The translations under genes were made by a program, and so were the position numbers. DNA of 64,000 bases from CAXQZU01 sp964228555 (lineage in GTDB: Bacteria; Planctomycetota; PLA2; JAEUHO01): assembly GCA_964228555.1 (NCBI GenBank), contig CAXQZU010000045.1, positions 49,877 to 113,876 on the forward strand, given 5' to 3'. Below, piece after piece: positions 61,783 through 64,000 of this stretch; position 1 is the first letter of the stretch; every line of letters begins with the position of its first letter. The notes under the pieces are model-generated. The model had not been told where the DNA came from and made no database searches. It saw nothing but the letters and a program-made list of their open reading frames with translations.

Positions 61783-64000
61783 CTAGCGGGCGGCGGCCAC
61801 GCCGCCGAGGTCCTCGCGCAGCAGGCGCGCGAGCACGCCGGCCAGCGTGGCGATGCCCTCGGGCTCCACCTTGTCCAGCGTGTCGGCGGCGGTGTTCATC
61901 ACCGCGTAGTCGCTGGCCCACAGCGTGAGGGCCGGGATGCCCTGCTCGTGGAAGGGCCAGTGGTCGGCGCCGTGGGGGAAGGCCCGGGCGTCGATGTCGC
62001 TGCCGATGGCGACGCCGGCGGCCTCGAGCGCCGTGCGCAGGCGCCCGGCCAGGGCCGGGTGGGTGGAGAGGCCGACCAGGAAGGTGGGCTTGCTGCGTGC
62101 CCGGCCCACGGTGTCCACGTTGATGACCGCGCGCACGTCGTAGCGCTCGGCCAGCTCGTCCACGGCCTTGCGCGCGCCGCGCAGGCCCCATTCCTCGGCA
62201 TCGCTGAACAGCACCACCAGCCCGGGGGCCGTGTCGCTGCCGCGCACGGCCTCGGCGGGCAGCTGGGCCAGGACCTCCAGCAGGCAGGCCACGCCGCTGG
62301 CGTTGTCGTCGGCACCCTGCCACAGCACGCCGTCCTGCATCCCGAAGCTGTCGATGTGCGCGCACAGCACCACCACCGGCGGCTTGGGGCGGGGGTCCAT
62401 CATCTCGCGGGCGGGCGCCAGCGGGGCGGCAAGGCCCAGCAGGTTCTCGCAGCGCACGGGCGCGTTCCAGCGCACCTCCAGGGCGATGCGCGCGTCGGCG
62501 TCCCACGCCGCCTTGAGGCGCTCGCCGGTGGCAGCGTCCACCGCCACGAGGGTGCGCGGGATCGGTGCCAGCGCCGGGGCGATGCGCGCGCGGCGCCCCA
62601 GCAGCCAGGCCGGCATCACGGGGCGCGCGCGCGGCTTGCCGTCGCGGCCGGGCTTGGCCAGCTCGGCCTCGGCGGTGGGCGTGAGGTCACCCTCGCTGTC
62701 CAGCCACGGTGCGAGCCCGGCCTCTGCCGCCGGCGTGAGCGCATAGACGACCAGCTGCGTGAGGCGCTGGTTGGCGTCCTGCGCCAGCGCCAGGATGTCC
62801 GGGCTGTCCCACGGCACGATCTCGAAGGACTCGGGCGTGGCCAGCGCGCGCTCGGCGCCCGGCACGAGGGGCCGGAACGCCTTGGCCAGCACCTCCTTGC
62901 GCCCGTCCTCGTGCACGAGCGTGAGGTCGCGGCTGCTCTCCAGCCGCCAGCGGCCCACCTGGAAGGGCACGCTCCACGCGTCGCGGCCGCTCCAGGCCTT
63001 GAGGCGCTCCTTGAGCCAGCCGCGCGCGACCTCGTGGCCCTTGCTGCCGGGCCAGCGCCCCTCCAACTCGGGGCTCACGAGCCGCTCGAGGTCGGCCTTC
63101 ACGCGCGCCACCGGCTCGGGCGGGGCGCCCGCGTCCAGGGACACGCTGAAGGCGGCCTGCGTGGTCATGGCCTCGTCGCGGCGCGGGTCGCGTGCCACGG
63201 GCCGCCCGCCCTGGAACACCACCCACGGGTCCCAGCCGTAGAAGGGCAGGCGCCCGGCGCGCGAGGCGGCCGCGGGGCTGAGCGCCGTGAACACCGTGCG
63301 GGCGCGCCCGCCCTCCATGCGGCTCTCGAGCAGCGCGTGGGCGGGATCGCTGTAGGTTGCGCCTCCGGCCGCGAGCGTGCGCTCGCCCTCGGGGGCGATG
63401 CGCAGCACGAGCGCGCCCCCCGCCCATCCGGCGAGGTCGAACTCCGGGCCCACCACGCGCCAGCCGCGCGCCTGCGCCACGTGCTGGGCCAGCGGCCCGA
63501 ACTCCTTCTCGCCGCCCAGCACCTGCACCACGCCCTCGCGGGCGAGGAAGGTGCGCTCCAGGCAGGCCGGCAGGTCGGCCTCGGCGATGCGCCGCAGCGT
63601 GTGCCAGTCGGGGTCCACCTGCACGGCCTTGGGCTTGGCCGGCAGCGTCACGGTGAGCGTGGCCTCGCCGCTGCTCAAGTCCACCTCGTGCTCGGTGCGG
63701 TCCTCGGGCGCGCCCACGATCCGCACCGGCACGAAGAAGGGCCACGGCGCGCTGCCGGCCGGCACGCGCTGCTGCAGGCGCACGCTGGCCTCCACGCCGC
63801 CCTCCACCTCGCGCGTGGCCACCGAGGCGATCACGGCCTCGGGGGCGCCGGGGCGCTCGAGGTAGGGGCGCACGTGCGCGCTCACGCTGGTGCCCGCGGC
63901 CTCGTCGAAGGCGCGCAGCCACTCGTCCCACGCCACGATGGTGCCCACGCGGGCCTGCGGGAAGGCCTTCACGCACGACCCGAACGCCGCGGCGCCCCAC
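61783..64000 (-). CDS. M28-type peptidase joined to an M1-like C-terminal region, 5' end outside window
   Basis: At least 738 codons; the frame is still open at the right edge, so the true start is outside. The first about 200 visible residues resemble the C-terminal half of M1 aminopeptidases (WDEWLRAFDEAAG, PWPFFVPVRIVGAPEDRTEH, VQVDPDWHTLRRIAEADLPA); its HExxH would lie beyond the window. The last about 270 residues are an M28 Zn peptidase: VVVLCAHIDSFG, WQGADDNASGVACLLEVLAQ, VVLFSDAEEWGLRGA, VINVDTVGR and FPHGADHWPFHEQGIPALTL supply the metal ligands. Probably an exported two-domain aminopeptidase. Stop TAG. Confidence 0.82.
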   Translation of the reverse strand, partial: WGAAAFGSCVKAFPQARVGTIVAWDEWLRAFDEAAGTSVSAHVRPYLERPGAPEAVIASVATREVEGGVEASVRLQQRVPAGSAPWPFFVPVRIVGAPEDRTEHEVDLSSGEATLTVTLPAKPKAVQVDPDWHTLRRIAEADLPACLERTFLAREGVVQVLGGEKEFGPLAQHVAQARGWRVVGPEFDLAGWAGGALVLRIAPEGERTLAAGGATYSDPAHALLESRMEGGRARTVFTALSPAAASRAGRLPFYGWDPWVVFQGGRPVARDPRRDEAMTTQAAFSVSLDAGAPPEPVARVKADLERLVSPELEGRWPGSKGHEVARGWLKERLKAWSGRDAWSVPFQVGRWRLESSRDLTLVHEDGRKEVLAKAFRPLVPGAERALATPESFEIVPWDSPDILALAQDANQRLTQLVVYALTPAAEAGLAPWLDSEGDLTPTAEAELAKPGRDGKPRARPVMPAWLLGRRARIAPALAPIPRTLVAVDAATGERLKAAWDADARIALEVRWNAPVRCENLLGLAAPLAPAREMMDPRPKPPVVVLCAHIDSFGMQDGVLWQGADDNASGVACLLEVLAQLPAEAVRGSDTAPGLVVLFSDAEEWGLRGARKAVDELAERYDVRAVINVDTVGRARSKPTFLVGLSTHPALAGRLRTALEAAGVAIGSDIDARAFPHGADHWPFHEQGIPALTLWASDYAVMNTAADTLDKVEPEGIATLAGVLARLLREDLGGVAAAR

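Overview
The window is 64 kb of very GC-rich bacterial chromosome (roughly 70-75% G+C by eye), densely coding, with 56 protein genes called. I see no tRNA, rRNA, insertion sequence, phage gene or CRISPR array. Several traits point to the Planctomycetota or a nearby deep lineage: menaquinone made by the futalosine route (mqnC-mqnE), FGAM synthase as a PurS-PurL fusion with a separate PurQ, zinc-free type B ribosomal protein L31, and a tetratricopeptide protein carrying RNA polymerase alpha-CTD-like domains. The taxonomic call is an inference of moderate confidence. Composition and gene style are uniform, so most of the window looks like vertically inherited core genome.

Layout. 1-8 kb: two exported proteins diverging from a 484-bp intergenic region, then a MoxR ATPase, asnS diverging from ruvA, and a HEAT-like exported protein. 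8-19 kb: information processing and wall genes (TPR/alpha-CTD protein, murA, ffh, rpsP, a lysine-tailed HhH protein, maf, rpmE type B, prfA, a membrane protein, prmC). 19-26 kb: purL-purQ, accA, an exported PDZ protein. 26-31 kb: a seven-gene minus-strand operon with mostly 4-bp overlaps, moaD-moaE-ppsR-ATPase-permease-ATPase-permease. 31-38 kb: an exported TPR protein, a proline-rich exported protein, a sigma-54 two-component pair, a fatty acid desaturase and a chorismate mutase. 38-46 kb: U32 peptidase-family protein, beta-CASP nuclease, sterol-desaturase-like protein, glycosyltransferase, wecB, rhodanese, methyltransferase. 46-56.4 kb: an eight-gene heavy-metal efflux cluster (His/Cys-rich exported peptide, RND adaptor and pump, His-rich lipoprotein, TolC-like protein, Cys-rich exported protein, FtsX-type ABC transporter). 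56.4-64 kb: a small-multidrug-export-like membrane protein, ispG-mqnE-mqnC, a glyoxalase II-like hydrolase, a rhodanese, and the 3' part of an M1/M28-type peptidase gene.

The most unusual signal is regulatory. Of 55 visible stop codons, 33 are TAG, 21 TGA and 1 TAA; about half of the TGAs are imposed by ATGA/GTGA-type overlaps. Four of nine convergent pairs end in one CTAG palindrome that supplies the stop of both genes. Many first genes have TANNNT exactly six bases before ATG or GTG and no Shine-Dalgarno, the pattern of leaderless transcripts. Five of nine divergent pairs show two opposed -10 hexamers sharing the same TA step, so one symmetric element could fire both ways.

The best candidates for undescribed biology are the TPR protein with two alpha-CTD-like domains, the metal-efflux cluster joined to an ABC exporter, and the two-component system with tandem dyads placed before a proline-rich exported protein.
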